Source: Gadus chalcogrammus (lineage: Eukaryota > Chordata > Actinopteri > Gadiformes > Gadidae). Taken from it: DNA of 64,000 bases. This document shows, one piece after another, positions 36,557-46,737 of this stretch. The number at the start of each line of letters is the position of its first letter. Position 1 is the first letter of the stretch. A program made the translations under genes and the position numbers. The notes under the pieces were generated by a model, which worked only from the letters and a program-made list of their open reading frames with translations, was not told the origin of the DNA and searched no databases. The DNA is taken from positions 28,189,102 to 28,253,101 of the forward strand of contig NC_079426.1 in the NCBI RefSeq assembly GCF_026213295.1, read 5' to 3'.

Positions 36557-36860
36557 CTAGAAAAAGCATTTCCTGCAGAAAATACGGTGAGGGCTGTAGT
36601 GCAAATTGAGGTTGAAAATATTTTTTAATAAAGCCACATAGATTAAGACATAAAGAAACGTCAAATGGCTTGAATCAAGTCAAGGGATTTGAACAAAAGT
36701 TCAAAAGTCTAAATGGAGTAAAAAATGTCAACATGTACACCATTAAAGAAAAAGTAAATGGTTGGAAACAAATAAAGTGACTTGACAAAGCATTGCTAAA
36801 AATGCAGAAATGTAAAATGAATTGAACTGAAGAATCTGAAACGTCAAATGTATTGCCCTA
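36557..36860 (-). mobile_element. Helitron-like element 3 (empty-site paralog)
   Basis: Minus-strand hairpin (36566-36585) and CTAG-T terminus (36557-36560). The following 270 bp align to Helitron 2 but without the LINE: ACCATTAAAGAAAAAGTAAA bridges the point where 2.6 kb is inserted in the other copy. Confidence 0.6.
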
Positions 36861-37056
36861 GGGCTGAGTGGCCTAAATCATTATTTGTCTGGGGCCAGTT
36901 TAGTCTCTCCTGGTCCCAGGGCTAAGTGGCCTAAATCATTATTTGTCTGGGGAAAGTTTAGTCTCTTCTGGTCCTAGGGCTGAAGTAACATTCTCCTGCC
37001 CCCAGGGCATTGTAGCCTGAATCATTATTGTCTCTTCTGGTCCCAGGGCTACATTT
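36855..37056. repeat. 58-bp tandem repeat, about 3.5 units
   Basis: GGGCTGAGTGGCCTAAATCA then TTATTTGTCTGGGG and TTTAGTCTCT recur at 36861, 36919 and 36977, then in degraded form at 37004 and 37048. Confidence 0.85.
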
Positions 37057-38827
37057 GTTCGAGACTGATGTTCTCAGAGGGCAGGTGAATGCCTCCTGGT
37101 CTAAGGGCAGAAAGATATTTCTAGATTTTTCCTCAGGCCTCTCATGTCTGCCCTGGTCTCAGACTGCCCTGCCCTGTCTTAGAATTAGTTTGAGGGCACT
37201 GTCATTTCCTCCATTTAAGTTTTGCCTCAGATATGTAAGTATCATAGTCACAGCCTGGTAGTCATACGTATCCAATTTACAACTTCAGGAGAAATGCATG
37301 TTTTTCATATTTTTATCTTTTGTCTTTGCCTGTTATTTTACTTCAGTATCATGGTTCTGTTCTAGTATTTCATACCCTTGCATCTTGTATAGGTCATATT
37401 TTTTTCTGTTTTATCTACAGTATGCTGCAGTTACATGGATTACCTCACAGAAGCTGGATGGAAGTAATGTAAGCCTTAGCGCAAGTTCTACCAGGAGGAC
37501 TCAAACTCACACGCGCCAGTTTGCCAATAACCAATCACCTGCCTACACCTGCTTTATAAAGAGTAGTCCAACACACGTTTCTTGCTGCGTAGGTATTTTG
37601 TTCGATGCTCCCCCTTCCACCCCACCACCACCAGATCTGCCCCAGTCTACCGGTCCAGGGGAAGGCTCCGCCCCTGCTAGTCCTGGCAGGATATGCCAAT
37701 TCCGCAAGTCGTCCTGGATCCGCAAAATATTCTCTTATGTTATCATTCAAAATAAATCTTTATGCGTGTTTATCGGGGAATGAGTCTTCATGGGAGAATT
37801 TGTATTGTCAGTCATAAAACTCAAATTTTATGTACGTGTATAGCAAATAGCCACAAAGGAAAATGTGTCAAATCATGAGAACTTCCAACTAATACGAGGA
37901 AGAACACACAGCAGACTTCACTCAAACTGAACTTTATTTATATAAACCAGTGGTGGTGTCTTTCCTTGGTTATTGATAAGAACCAGTGGTGGTGTCTTTC
38001 CTGTGAAAGAAGGATACAAAGAATATGATTAAATGTAATAAACAGACTGTGTAAATAAACAGACATAATTCTAAATGTGTACAATAAATCTCACTTCATT
38101 TATCAATTTTGAGCAACTTCAATTCTCGGCCAGACATGAGTCGATGAGCACACGTTGTCTCGAGCACATATGGGCCAAGGCCAAGAGTGGCAAGGTTAAA
38201 TTCGGCTCAGTTAACCTTCATCTTCTTGAAGAAAGAATAATCAAAAGAGGGAGGGAGAAGGAATGTGTGAGAATTACAATAAAGTGCATTGCTTGTGTGC
38301 ACTGGGGAAGTTGCCTTCTCCATTCTTGGAACTGTGGTAGAAATTAATGATTATATTCTATGGTAAACTATGATTATTATGAGGTCTGTATATCTAATAG
38401 TGGAAAACACACGGTGCCTGGGAGTCTGGGTTCAGAACAGATGGTGGGGCCCCTAAAAGGAGCAGGGAGCTACGGGGTTAAGGCATGCTGACCTCAGCCT
38501 AGTGTTTTGGGCTATCTTTGCTGACCATTTGCTGACCATTCAGGTTAAGATGGATTTATGACTGAATGGAGGCAGACACCTCAAGGAGAAGCCGCTCAGT
38601 ATGTGTGTATAAAGAGAAGCTGGAATCGATGTTCGAGCAGTGACTCTATAGATCTACTCAGGCTGTTGTCGTTGTTGTTTTTCTTCACGATAAAGTCTTT
38701 TGTCAATTCTTGCTCCGGACCCCTCGTTTTCATTTTACTCTCTCTCTCTCTCTCTTGAATTAGTCTAAGTGTTTTATATCCCGATTAATCTTCAACAGTA
38801 CACAAAGACACAAACCTCATATCGGAT
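37057..38827. other. No gene; possible solo LTR near 38.4-38.7 kb
   Basis: Contains a 30-bp duplication (AACCAGTGGTGGTGTCTTTC at 37946 and 37980) and a CT microsatellite (38741-38755). At 38607 TATAAAG is followed about 85 bp later by ATAAAGTCTTTT, which resembles LTR promoter and polyadenylation signals, but no TG..CA boundaries or target duplication were found. Confidence 0.35.
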
Positions 38828-38830
38828 CTG

Positions 38831-39513
38831 GGCCCCGTTTCCCGAAAGCATCTTTAGCCTAAGTGGATCGCAGAGTGGGTCGTACGAGCATCGTACAGTT
38901 TTCACACCGTTTCCCGAAAGCATCTTTGGTAACGAACGTCTTGAAAACGCTCGTAGCTAACGAGTGCTCCAGGGTACTCGTAGGACGCTAAGAGCCTCGT
39001 TAGCCTCCTATAGCCTCAGTGGCGTAACCAGCGGACATTCCTAGTATTGGATGCGTTTTATTATAACACATTGGTAATGGTGTATCACGTGCGTCTGAGC
39101 ATAATGTGGGCCATTATGTTCTTAGTTTGAGAGAGACAGTCCAGGAATGTTTGAGCAGGCAGGGCACTTAAAATGTGTGAGAGAAAGTGGGGGGGATTTG
39201 TGCAGACTGACATAGGCTACTCATAAAACGTAGCCTAAAATAATGTAAAAATAAATAAATAATAATAATAATAAAAATATTAATTATAAAAATATTTAAA
39301 AAAAATGCAAAGGAGCAGGCAAAAGGCTGGGATATGGTGGGGATTGGTCACGTTGACGGGAATGTTTAGTGACATGTGGGAGGGTGGAGGGGGTTAAAAA
39401 AAAGTCTCAATCACTCTTCGACGTGCATGAAAACCAGCCGCGTAGTTATGAGGGAGGCCGTCCTCACAGCGATCTTCCTCGTTGTCATCGTCCTCAAAGT
39501 CCTCCGGTTCAAC
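38831..39513 (-). mobile_element. Harbinger element, left half (copy of 20655 family)
   Basis: GGCCCCGTTTCCCGAAAGCA follows CTG and the next 680 bp follow the 20655-22017 element with small indels, including the GGGAGGGTGGAGGGGGTTAA block. The match stops abruptly at about 39513, where LINE sequence begins. The right terminus is not found elsewhere in the window. Confidence 0.85.
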
Positions 39514-41416
39514 CAAAGCTGCTTATGTACTTCGCTCAGATTGTTCCACAACTTGACACCTGTGATGGAAATGCGAAAACTTTTCATGGTGGAATTTCTC
39601 ATCTGAATTTTAAAATTGAGTTCTCTCCTCAAACTATGCCCCCCCTCACGTTCACTAAACATGTTTTGAATGTTTACTGGTAACAAATGGTTCCTAGCCC
39701 TGTACATAGTTATTGATGTTTGATATGAGACGATGTCTGTGAATTGTAATGATTTAGACTGTAGAAATAGTGGATTGGTATGTTCCAGATAGCCGACCTT
39801 GTGAATGATCCTTACCGCTCTTTTTTGTAAAATGATTAGTGACTGTAATGAACTTTTGTAATTGTTACCCCAGACTTCAGTACAGTAGTTTAAATATGGC
39901 AAGACTAAAGAACAGTAGAGAGTGTGAAGTGACTTATGTTCCAGAACCTGCTTTGCTTTATTTATGACTGCTATACTTCTTGCTACTTTGTATTTTACAT
40001 GCGTAATATGTGGTTTCCAGCTGAGCTTGTCGTCAATTGTTACACCAAGAAATTTGATTTCGTGCACTTGCTCAATAGCAACCCCATCAATTTCTATCTT
40101 TAACTGTGTGTTTAACCTGAACCTTCCAAAGAACATAAACTTGGTCTTGCTCACATTTAACGATAATTTGTTCCAGTCAAACCATAATTTCAGTTTGTAC
40201 AAGTCTTCATTTATGTTCTTTTGTAATGCATCTAGTTCATCACCAGAGCAAAATACATTAGTGTCATCTGCGAAATGTACCATAGACAGCAACTTGGAAA
40301 CTTGGCAAATATCATTTATGTACAGCATAAAACGTTTTGGTCCCAATACTGACCCCTGGGGGACTCCACAAGCAATGTCCAAGCAATTTGAGCTATGGTT
40401 ACCCAGCTTCACAAACTGTTTCCGTCTGTCCAAATAGCTTTTTATCCAGTCTATTGCCATGCCTCTTATACCAATTTTCTCCAGTTTATTAATTAATATA
40501 TTGTGATTGATAGTGTCTAAAGCTTTTCTGAGGTCAATGAAGATGCCAATTGCATATTGATGATTATCAATTGCGTCTGTGATTCTTTCAATGGATTCCA
40601 TTAAGGCCTGAGAAGTTGATATTTTAGTTCCAAAACCATATTGACTCTCTGAGAGTACATTATGTCTTTCCAGGAATGAATCTAATCTGCTATTAAATAG
40701 TTTCTCCAGTATTTTTGAAAATTGAGGCAGTAGTGAGACAGGTCTGTAGTTTGTGAAGAGCTGTTTGCTCCCATTTTTATACAGTGGAATGACCTTTGCT
40801 ATTTTCATTTTATTTGGAAATGAACCGGTTTGAAATGATAAATTGCATATGTGAGTAAGTGGCTTAGAAATCCCCTCAATGACCAGTTTGACCAGTGACA
40901 TGTCAATATCATTAAAATCTGTTGATTGTTTATTTTTACAGTTTTTTACTATGTCCAATATTTCCTTCTCTTCGACTCTCTCAAGGAACATTGAGCATGG
41001 ATTTCTGGTCACCAGATCCCCCATATGCTTCCCTTCCACCCCTCGATCCATAATTTTACTCTCTAGATCAGGGCCTACATTAACGAAAAAGTGATTGAAG
41101 CGATCTGCCCCCTCCTCCATATTGTAATTTTCAATATCATCTTCTTTGAAATATTTAGGTAAGCTGTTTTGTTTGACACCATCTCTTATTATACTGTTCA
41201 ATATGTTCCATATCCCTTTTATATTATCTTTATTACGATCAAGTTTATTCTCATAGTAATCTTTCCTACTTATCCTTATAATACTGATTAATTTAATTTT
41301 ATATTTTTTATATTTATCCTCTGCTTCTTTGGTTCTCTGTCTAATAGAATTCCTGTATAATGCATTTTTCTTTTTACAAGCATTTTGTAAACCTTTCGTT
41401 AACCATGGACAGTTAA
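39411..41416 (-). CDS. LINE RT, long open frame, chimeric C-terminus
   Basis: From the first Met (41201) 596 codons are open; the frame is also open upstream to about 41416 (PWLTKGLQNACKKKNALYRN), so over 650 codons without a stop. RT motifs are in order: IPLYKNGSKQLFTNYRPVSL, FIDLRKALDTINHN (motif A), GVPQGSVLGP, HFADDTNVF (catalytic Asp pair, residues 311-312), KFLGVTIDDKLSW thumb, VLPYLNYCTEVWGNN. The type is an I/Jockey-group non-LTR element. The last 33 residues (after HKQLW) come from the adjoining Harbinger sequence, so the natural 3' end and UTR are missing. The endonuclease domain is also absent (5' truncation). Confidence 0.88.
39514..41416 (-). mobile_element. Non-LTR retrotransposon truncated at both ends
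   Basis: The LINE body has no 3' UTR, poly-A or tandem tail at 39514 and no 5' part beyond 41416. Insertion by target-primed reverse transcription keeps the 3' end, so loss of it points to a later deletion or rearrangement. Confidence 0.8.
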
Positions 41417-41730
41417 TATAGTACTTAACTTTGTAGCAACTGCAGTAGCTGCTATCATTGCTGTAACACGAGGAATTGGTTAGCCTAGCGATTGTTGTAC
41501 TGGCTCATGGTTCTATGAACATCCTTTCTGTACCGACAGCTGTTGCACTTCTGATGACAAATGTACTTATTGTAAGTCGCTTTGGATAAAAGCGTCTGCT
41601 AAATGCCCTAAATGTAATCCTATAGTGATGAATTAACAAATTTAACGTTTAACAAATATTATCTGATCAATCTTTGCACATTAGGTATTATTCATAGATT
41701 AGAAAACACAAGGAGATCGTTAATACTTAC
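41414..41730 (-). repeat. 317-bp local duplication, copy A
   Basis: Nearly identical to 42754-43071. Contains the fish SINE-like block GTAAGTCGCTTTGGATAAAA then GCGTCTGCTAAATG. It ends AATACTTAC, which on the minus strand is a GTAAGTATT splice donor. Confidence 0.92.
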
Positions 41731-42117
41731 TCTCTGTCCATGGGGCTGAAACACCCTGTCGAAATGAATGCGTTGTCACTTTGCTCTCCAATATTCATCG
41801 TGAACGTGATATGTGGGCCTATGTTGTATTTTTGAGAGAGAGCGAGAGCGCTAGCGAGGTATAAAACTCTTTATATGTAGGCATATTGAACCGTCGGCCT
41901 ATGCGCCTCCTTTTTGAAAAGTCGGACAAACAGACCTTCGGACCAATGGGTTCCGTTTTCGGAACATTGAACCATCGGCATAGTGGCATGTCGATCTAAT
42001 GGGAAATATTTCGGACCATTGAGACGTCGGAACAATGAGGTGTCGGAATTACGGGCAGGCCCCGTGTATGTAGGTAACATTATGACAACAATTAGCGTCA
42101 GGAAATCTAGTGAAATT
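41731..42117. other. Unassigned; possible exon edge at 41731
   Basis: On the minus strand 41731 upward reads CCATGGACAGAGA just before the duplicated GTAAGT donor, but no coding frame can be recognised. The rest is unassigned, with short repeats of CGGACCATTG/TCGGAACATTG at 41930-42050. Confidence 0.3.
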
Positions 42118-42295
42118 GACTTACACGTGTGTCTGAAAGCAGCAAGTGTGTGAGCATTTGATTACATTATAAAATGTGCAATTTATGCTAATGGGTAATT
42201 GTTCAATGGAAAGTGTAGGGTTATAATCAATACTCGGCATGTAATCAATTATTAAATAGCTTTTAATGTTATTCAGGCCTGAAAAGTGAATTGCT
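42118..42295. repeat. Dispersed repeat, copy 2 (partner at 11070)
   Basis: Same orientation and order of blocks as 11070-11240, with small indels. It lies about 130 bp downstream (minus strand) of the unknown exon at 42424-42556. Confidence 0.85.
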
Positions 42296-42423
42296 ACAAA
42301 TATAGGTCAAATACAAGCAAATATTTTGGGCAGTACTTGGAAGGTAAAAAAGCAAAGGAAAAGTGCAAATACAGAACACTACAGATAAACTATCTCAAAT
42401 GCGTTTGACACACTGTGACTTAC

Positions 42424-42556
42424 CCCTGAAGGTAGATCTTTGAGACCTTCCTTATGTAACCCTTCCTGCCTTCTGGGTTGAGGGCGGTGGTGGTTAGGCT
42501 GTGGTATTGGTTTAGCTTCAGGTAATGCTTCACTTCAGTGTAAAACGCTTCCATTT
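42424..42556 (-). CDS. Unrecognised exon with consensus splice sites
   Basis: A 133-nt stretch lies between a TTATTTTCACAG acceptor and a GGG|GTAAGTCAC donor. Only one frame is open; it reads MEAFYTEVKHYLKLNQYHSL then NPEGRKGYIRKVSKIYLQG, hydrophilic and lysine/tyrosine-rich, entering with two and leaving with two spare bases. I do not recognise the family. The coding look, single open frame and strong splice sites argue for a real exon of a minus-strand gene, but no neighbouring exon could be confirmed, and the region is full of repeats. It could also be a stranded duplicate exon. Confidence 0.5.
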
Positions 42557-42753
42557 CTGTGAAAATAAATGTAATAAACAAAGACAAAGACAGTTTTCAG
42601 AATTAAGTCCTGATTTTTTTTTAATTCCGTGGTATTAGGGATAGGGTAATTATCACCTACAAAACTAATCAGAGTCCACCTCGACTCTGCATAGCCACCC
42701 TCCCCCTTCTGGCCACCGTTGTACACTGTATTGTATTGTGTTGTATCGTATTG

Positions 42754-43071
42754 TAATATAGTACTTAACTTTGTAGCAACTGCAGTAGCTGCTATCATTG
42801 CTGTAACACGAGGAATTGGTTAGCCTAGCGATTGTTGTACTTGCACTTGGTTCTATGAACATCCTTTCTGTACCGACAGCTGTTGTACTTCTGATGACAA
42901 ATGTACTTATTGTAAGTCGCTTTGGATAAAAGCGTCTTCTAAATGCCCTAAATGTAATCCTATAGTGATGAATTAACAAATTTAACGTTTAACAAATATT
43001 ATCTGATCAATCTTTGCACATTAGATTATTATTCATAGATTAGAAAACACAAGGAGATCGTTAATACTTAC
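42754..43071 (-). repeat. 317-bp local duplication, copy B
   Basis: Copy of 41414-41730 about 1.34 kb away in the same orientation, differing at only a handful of positions. It also ends at a minus-strand GTAAGTATT. Confidence 0.92.
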
Positions 43072-43561
43072 CTAAATTGCAGAATAAAATAGGAATGAAT
43101 GAAACTTTTTTTATAGGAAGTGCGTCATCATTGCGCATCAAGGACCCCGAGTCGATCTGGCAGCCGAGTCAATCTGACACCCACACCGGTACGCCAAAGG
43201 GTAAAATGTCCACCGATGCAGACGACTCTGAATGTCTCTCCCTAGTAGGAATGGGGTTTCTGAGTAAAGGGCATATTTTGTTTGCAATCTGTCTTAAGCC
43301 CAGTTCAGACCAAAGATTCATCCTGCAACGAGACGCTTTTAGAACGTCGCAAGGGGCGGTGTGAACGGGTCGTTGCAAGGAGTCGCAAGGAGCTGCAAGG
43401 AGTCGCCAGAGATTGAACATGTCAAATCGCAAGGACCAGTTTTAGAACGCGGCGATTTAACAATTTCTCTTCAGCCAATACCAGCACAGAACAACTTGTA
43501 CGTCACAGCCTTACTCCGTCCCGGTGCCGTACTGTCCACTCCAGCATACAAATATCCGAAG

Positions 43562-43720
43562 ATGGCAGACTTCTGGTCCGATGAGAGGGAGGAGAATTTA
43601 ATTCGCTTGCTGGAGGAGCAACCTGTCCTTTCCGACTTTGGCAGTAAGGGGTATAGCAAAAGGGACAGCAAGAAGAAAGCATGTTGCGACATTGCGCTGG
43701 CACTTTGTGTGGTGTTTTAG
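43562..43720 (+). CDS. MADF-domain fragment (Harbinger DNA-binding protein)
   Basis: MADFWSDEREENLIRLLEEQ then PVLSDFGSKGYSKRDSKKKA is the start of a MADF (Myb/SANT-like) DNA-binding domain, as encoded by the second gene of several Harbinger transposons. The frame stops at 43718-43720 after about 53 residues, near the place where a splice donor would be expected; no downstream exon was found. Confidence 0.7.
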   Translation: MADFWSDEREENLIRLLEEQPVLSDFGSKGYSKRDSKKKACCDIALALCVVF

Positions 43721-44012
43721 TTCAATTCGTGACCGTGTTAACTGGTGACCATCAGCCGAATGCGTCGCTTGTTGTCGTGGCTACGTCAGCTGTTGGAAAT
43801 CGGAACCAGACGCGCAGATGTCCTTACGAATACCTCTTTGATTTGTTTTTCAATAACATGTCAAAAACATTCCCATCTCATTCGTATTTGGAGTGTAATT
43901 GGAAGAAACTTGTCACGTAGAACCGTTTTAAGCCGAAATAAATGAAAAACGAAGGCTTAAAATAGGATACATTATTGGATTCGAACTCATACCATCATGG
44001 TGGGAAATAGTA

Positions 44013-44568
44013 ATAAGGTCGGATTTCATTCCGTTGTACGGTAGATCCACAGAGAAATTCCACGCCAAAAACAATAAATTCTTCCTGAAAACACGAAAGG
44101 TCAAATACAAAGATCAACTTGTGACCCTATTATCCATGTAGAGTTAAGACCATAAATTGGTTGCGTTTTCAAAAAATAAGACGCCTTTACATCCAGTTAT
44201 TTAAAACCTAATGTTGTGCTTCCCTCCACTGCTTGAAAATAGCCAAAAAAACTGTTTTGCGCTCATTCTAACATTTCGGTCGCCTGATGTGGAGTTGTCC
44301 CCTTACTGGATCGTCTCTGTAAGCAAAGTAGCGACTTCGGAAATCAATGTGACGCAAGTCACATTGACGCCTTTAACTGGATGTAAAGGCGTCTTATTTT
44401 TGGAAACACAACAAATTCATGGTCTTAACTCTACCTGGATAGTAGGGTCACAAGTTGATCTGGCTGCCTTTCTTGTTTTCAAGAAGAATTTATGATTTTT
44501 CTACTACGGCAGAACATTTTTCTGTGGGTCTATGGTACAACGGACTGGAATCCGACCTTATTATTTTT
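44013..44568. mobile_element. Foldback element, arms about 200 bp
   Basis: 44013-44208 and 44365-44568 are inverted copies: AATAAGGTCGGATTTCATTC against GACTGGAATCCGACCTTATT, AAGTTGATCTGG-like and TTGTGACCCTA blocks, and AAATAAGACGCCTTTACATC against GATGTAAAGGCGTCTTATTT. A spacer of about 155 bp separates the arms. No coding sequence. Confidence 0.82.
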
Positions 44569-45199
44569 TATTATTTTAGAACTGCGACCATTTCACTCTC
44601 ACTAACATAATTGGGCCTGTTTATAATTAAGTTATCCATCTCCAAGTAGTAGTTGAGCCGATGGTAAACAAAGACAGATCAAACTAAAATACAAATAACG
44701 GAAAATGCAAGGTATCCAACAACGGGTAATCTAACTAACTGTAAGCTCCAGCTAATTACTCCAATGCAGATGTAGTGGAGAATGACAAAACACAGTGGCC
44801 CTCATTTATCAAACGAGCGTACGACAGAAAACGTGCGTAAAATGGATCTACGCTCATTTCAACGTTGAGCTTGGCATTTATCAATTTGAACGTGAGCGCA
44901 GGCTGCGATGAAATCTCACGTCAGGTCTGAGCTCGTGTACGCAAGTTTTTTTGGCGCAACATAGGCCTACGGGTATTTCAATGATGAATAGTGCAGCACA
45001 AGTAGCCCATGTTCAACATCTGTATTAATTACTAAATAAATTGGAATTAGCCCAGCCGTTCAAACAATTACAATCAAGTCAGGTTTAATTAAAAACAGTA
45101 TTGCTATGAAAATAATTAGAATGTGACAGGTGAAATGTTTATTCAGCTGTCTATATTAACAGGAGCTTTGCCAAATAGGTGGTCGTGTCTCAGCGATGG

Positions 45200-45970
45200 C
45201 AGATCTGGCTCTGTTAAGGACCTCAACGCACAGACGAGAGAGTTTTTCGAGACCGCGCCGATTTTTTTAAGGAGGGCGATGAATGGCTCTTGAGTCGTTT
45301 TCGTCTCCCAAGGCATCTCCTGATGGAGCTATGCAATGCTTTGGAGCCACAGTTAAGGCGAGAAACTAGGCGATCAAACGCAATACCTGTGCAGGTTTGC
45401 TCTACCTTGGGATTTTTGGCCACCGGGATCTTGCAGCGGGAGATCGGGGACAGGTCTGCTATTTCCCAGCCAAGTATTAGCCGAACCATGCCAGCAGTTT
45501 TGGCAGCTATAATGTCCCTCTCCGAACGTTATAGTAAATTCCCATATAATAACGATCAGCAAACTGGAATCAAACGGGATTTTTATGCTATAGGTTTCCA
45601 AATGTGATTGGAGCGGTTGATTGTACCCATGTGCGTATGAACCATCTATTAATGATTACGCCCTACATCAACCGCAAAAGCTACCATTCAGTTAATGTTC
45701 CGATTATTTGCGATGCCAAAATGTCAATCCTGAACATGGTAGCCCGATGGCCTGGGGGCACGCACGATTCTTTTATTTTCCAAAATAGCAACGTTGGGCA
45801 TCGTCTACATCAGGGCGCACTACATGGTCAGAGTCATCTCGGGGAGTTACGCTGCAGTCGCACTGCACCGGCCTCCGCCCGTTTCTTGCTTGGCCGGCTT
45901 CACAGCCGCAACACGTTTTTTGGTGCTGAGCTTCATGTCGGACCATTTTTTCTTCACCTTATTCGGAATT
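45200..45970 (+). pseudogene. Harbinger nuclease (HARBI1-like), truncated
   Basis: LLMELCNALEPQLRRETRRS and VQVCSTLGFLATGILQREIG form the N-terminal helical region. After a frameshift at about 45601 the core reads VIGAVDCTHVRM (first catalytic Asp), YINRKSYHSVNVPIICDAKM and VARWPGGTHDSFIF. The frame then decays before the second Asp block, and the C-terminal third is missing. Confidence 0.87.
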
Positions 45971-46285
45971 AAATAACTTTAACGGAATGCAAACAATAGC
46001 ATATATGTGAAATGTTTTAAGCTGGATAACATAAGTTGTACATTTAATTTATTATTTAATTAATTTAATTAACAAACCTCTTCCGTAGCCCGACGAACAT
46101 TGGAAACACTATTCACTGCAACAGTTATTTCCTTCCATATAGCATTCTTTTGCTGGCCTTTAATGCCAGCTATAGGCTACCAAATAAAACCAGACGGTTC
46201 GCATCCACCAGTGACCCGAGCGTCTCCATTTGGGTCTCGGAAAAATTCCTCTATTTTACCGTTGGACGTTTCTCCATGTCGTAAA
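45905..46285 (-). pseudogene. Harbinger Myb/SANT-like protein remnant
   Basis: On the minus strand pieces resembling a Myb-like protein appear: a region reading GQQKNAIWKEITVAVNSVSN with the helix-turn-helix Trp (about 46170-46105), then, after what looks like an intron (46078 to about 45968), KKKWSDMKLSTKKRVAAVK. Frame changes near the N-terminus break it. Confidence 0.6.
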
Positions 46286-46737
46286 AGTTAGGGGCGAGAC
46301 TTCTGAAGACGTGCTTTTATATGGGCGTGTTACGTTAATTACGATCGATCTCAGCCGCCGTATTTATCAACGCAAGATCCTTCGTACGCTGGGATTGGTG
46401 TGATACGAAGGTTTCGTAAATCTCACGTGGGTCCTATCGTAAGATGAATCATGCGTTCAGATTTGCGCTCATTTCTACGTTCGTTTGATAAATGAGGGCC
46501 AGTAACTCTAGCCTACTCTCAAGCAAAATATGTTGATGCTGTTGCGGCTCTCAGCTGTGCCAGAGCGTTCACAGTTGCTAGGGAAACCACCTACCGTCGC
46601 AGCCCGTTGCAGCGCGTTGCAGCCAGTGTGAACTGCCCAGTTTTAGAACGTCGCAGCCAGTCTCGTCGCAAGGAGTCGCAAGGAGTTGCGAGTTGCAAGT
46701 TGTTGCAAGGTGAATCTTTGGTCTGAACTGGGCTTTA

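Larger units (their letters stand above)
44797..46500. mobile_element. PIF/Harbinger element, two-gene, AGT TSD
   Basis: The ends are GGCCCTCATTTATCAAACGA and inverted TCGTTTGATAAATGAGGGCC (with one difference), flanked by AGT (44794-44796, 46501-46503). It carries a nuclease gene on the plus strand and a Myb-like gene on the minus strand, meeting in the middle, with the centre deleted. Confidence 0.9.
43297..46734 (+). mobile_element. Harbinger-type element with MADF gene, TTA TSD
   Basis: Left end AGCCCAGTTCAGACCAAAGA and right end TCTTTGGTCTGAACTGGGCT, flanked by TTA on both sides (43294-43296, 46735-46737). Subterminal regions carry repeated GTCGCAAGGAG/GTTGCAAGG motifs. Inside are a MADF-type frame, a large foldback and a complete second Harbinger element. 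Confidence 0.87.

Noticed and set aside
36855..37056. CRISPR-like array
   Set aside because: 58-bp units are contiguous without unique spacers, in a vertebrate genome: a minisatellite.
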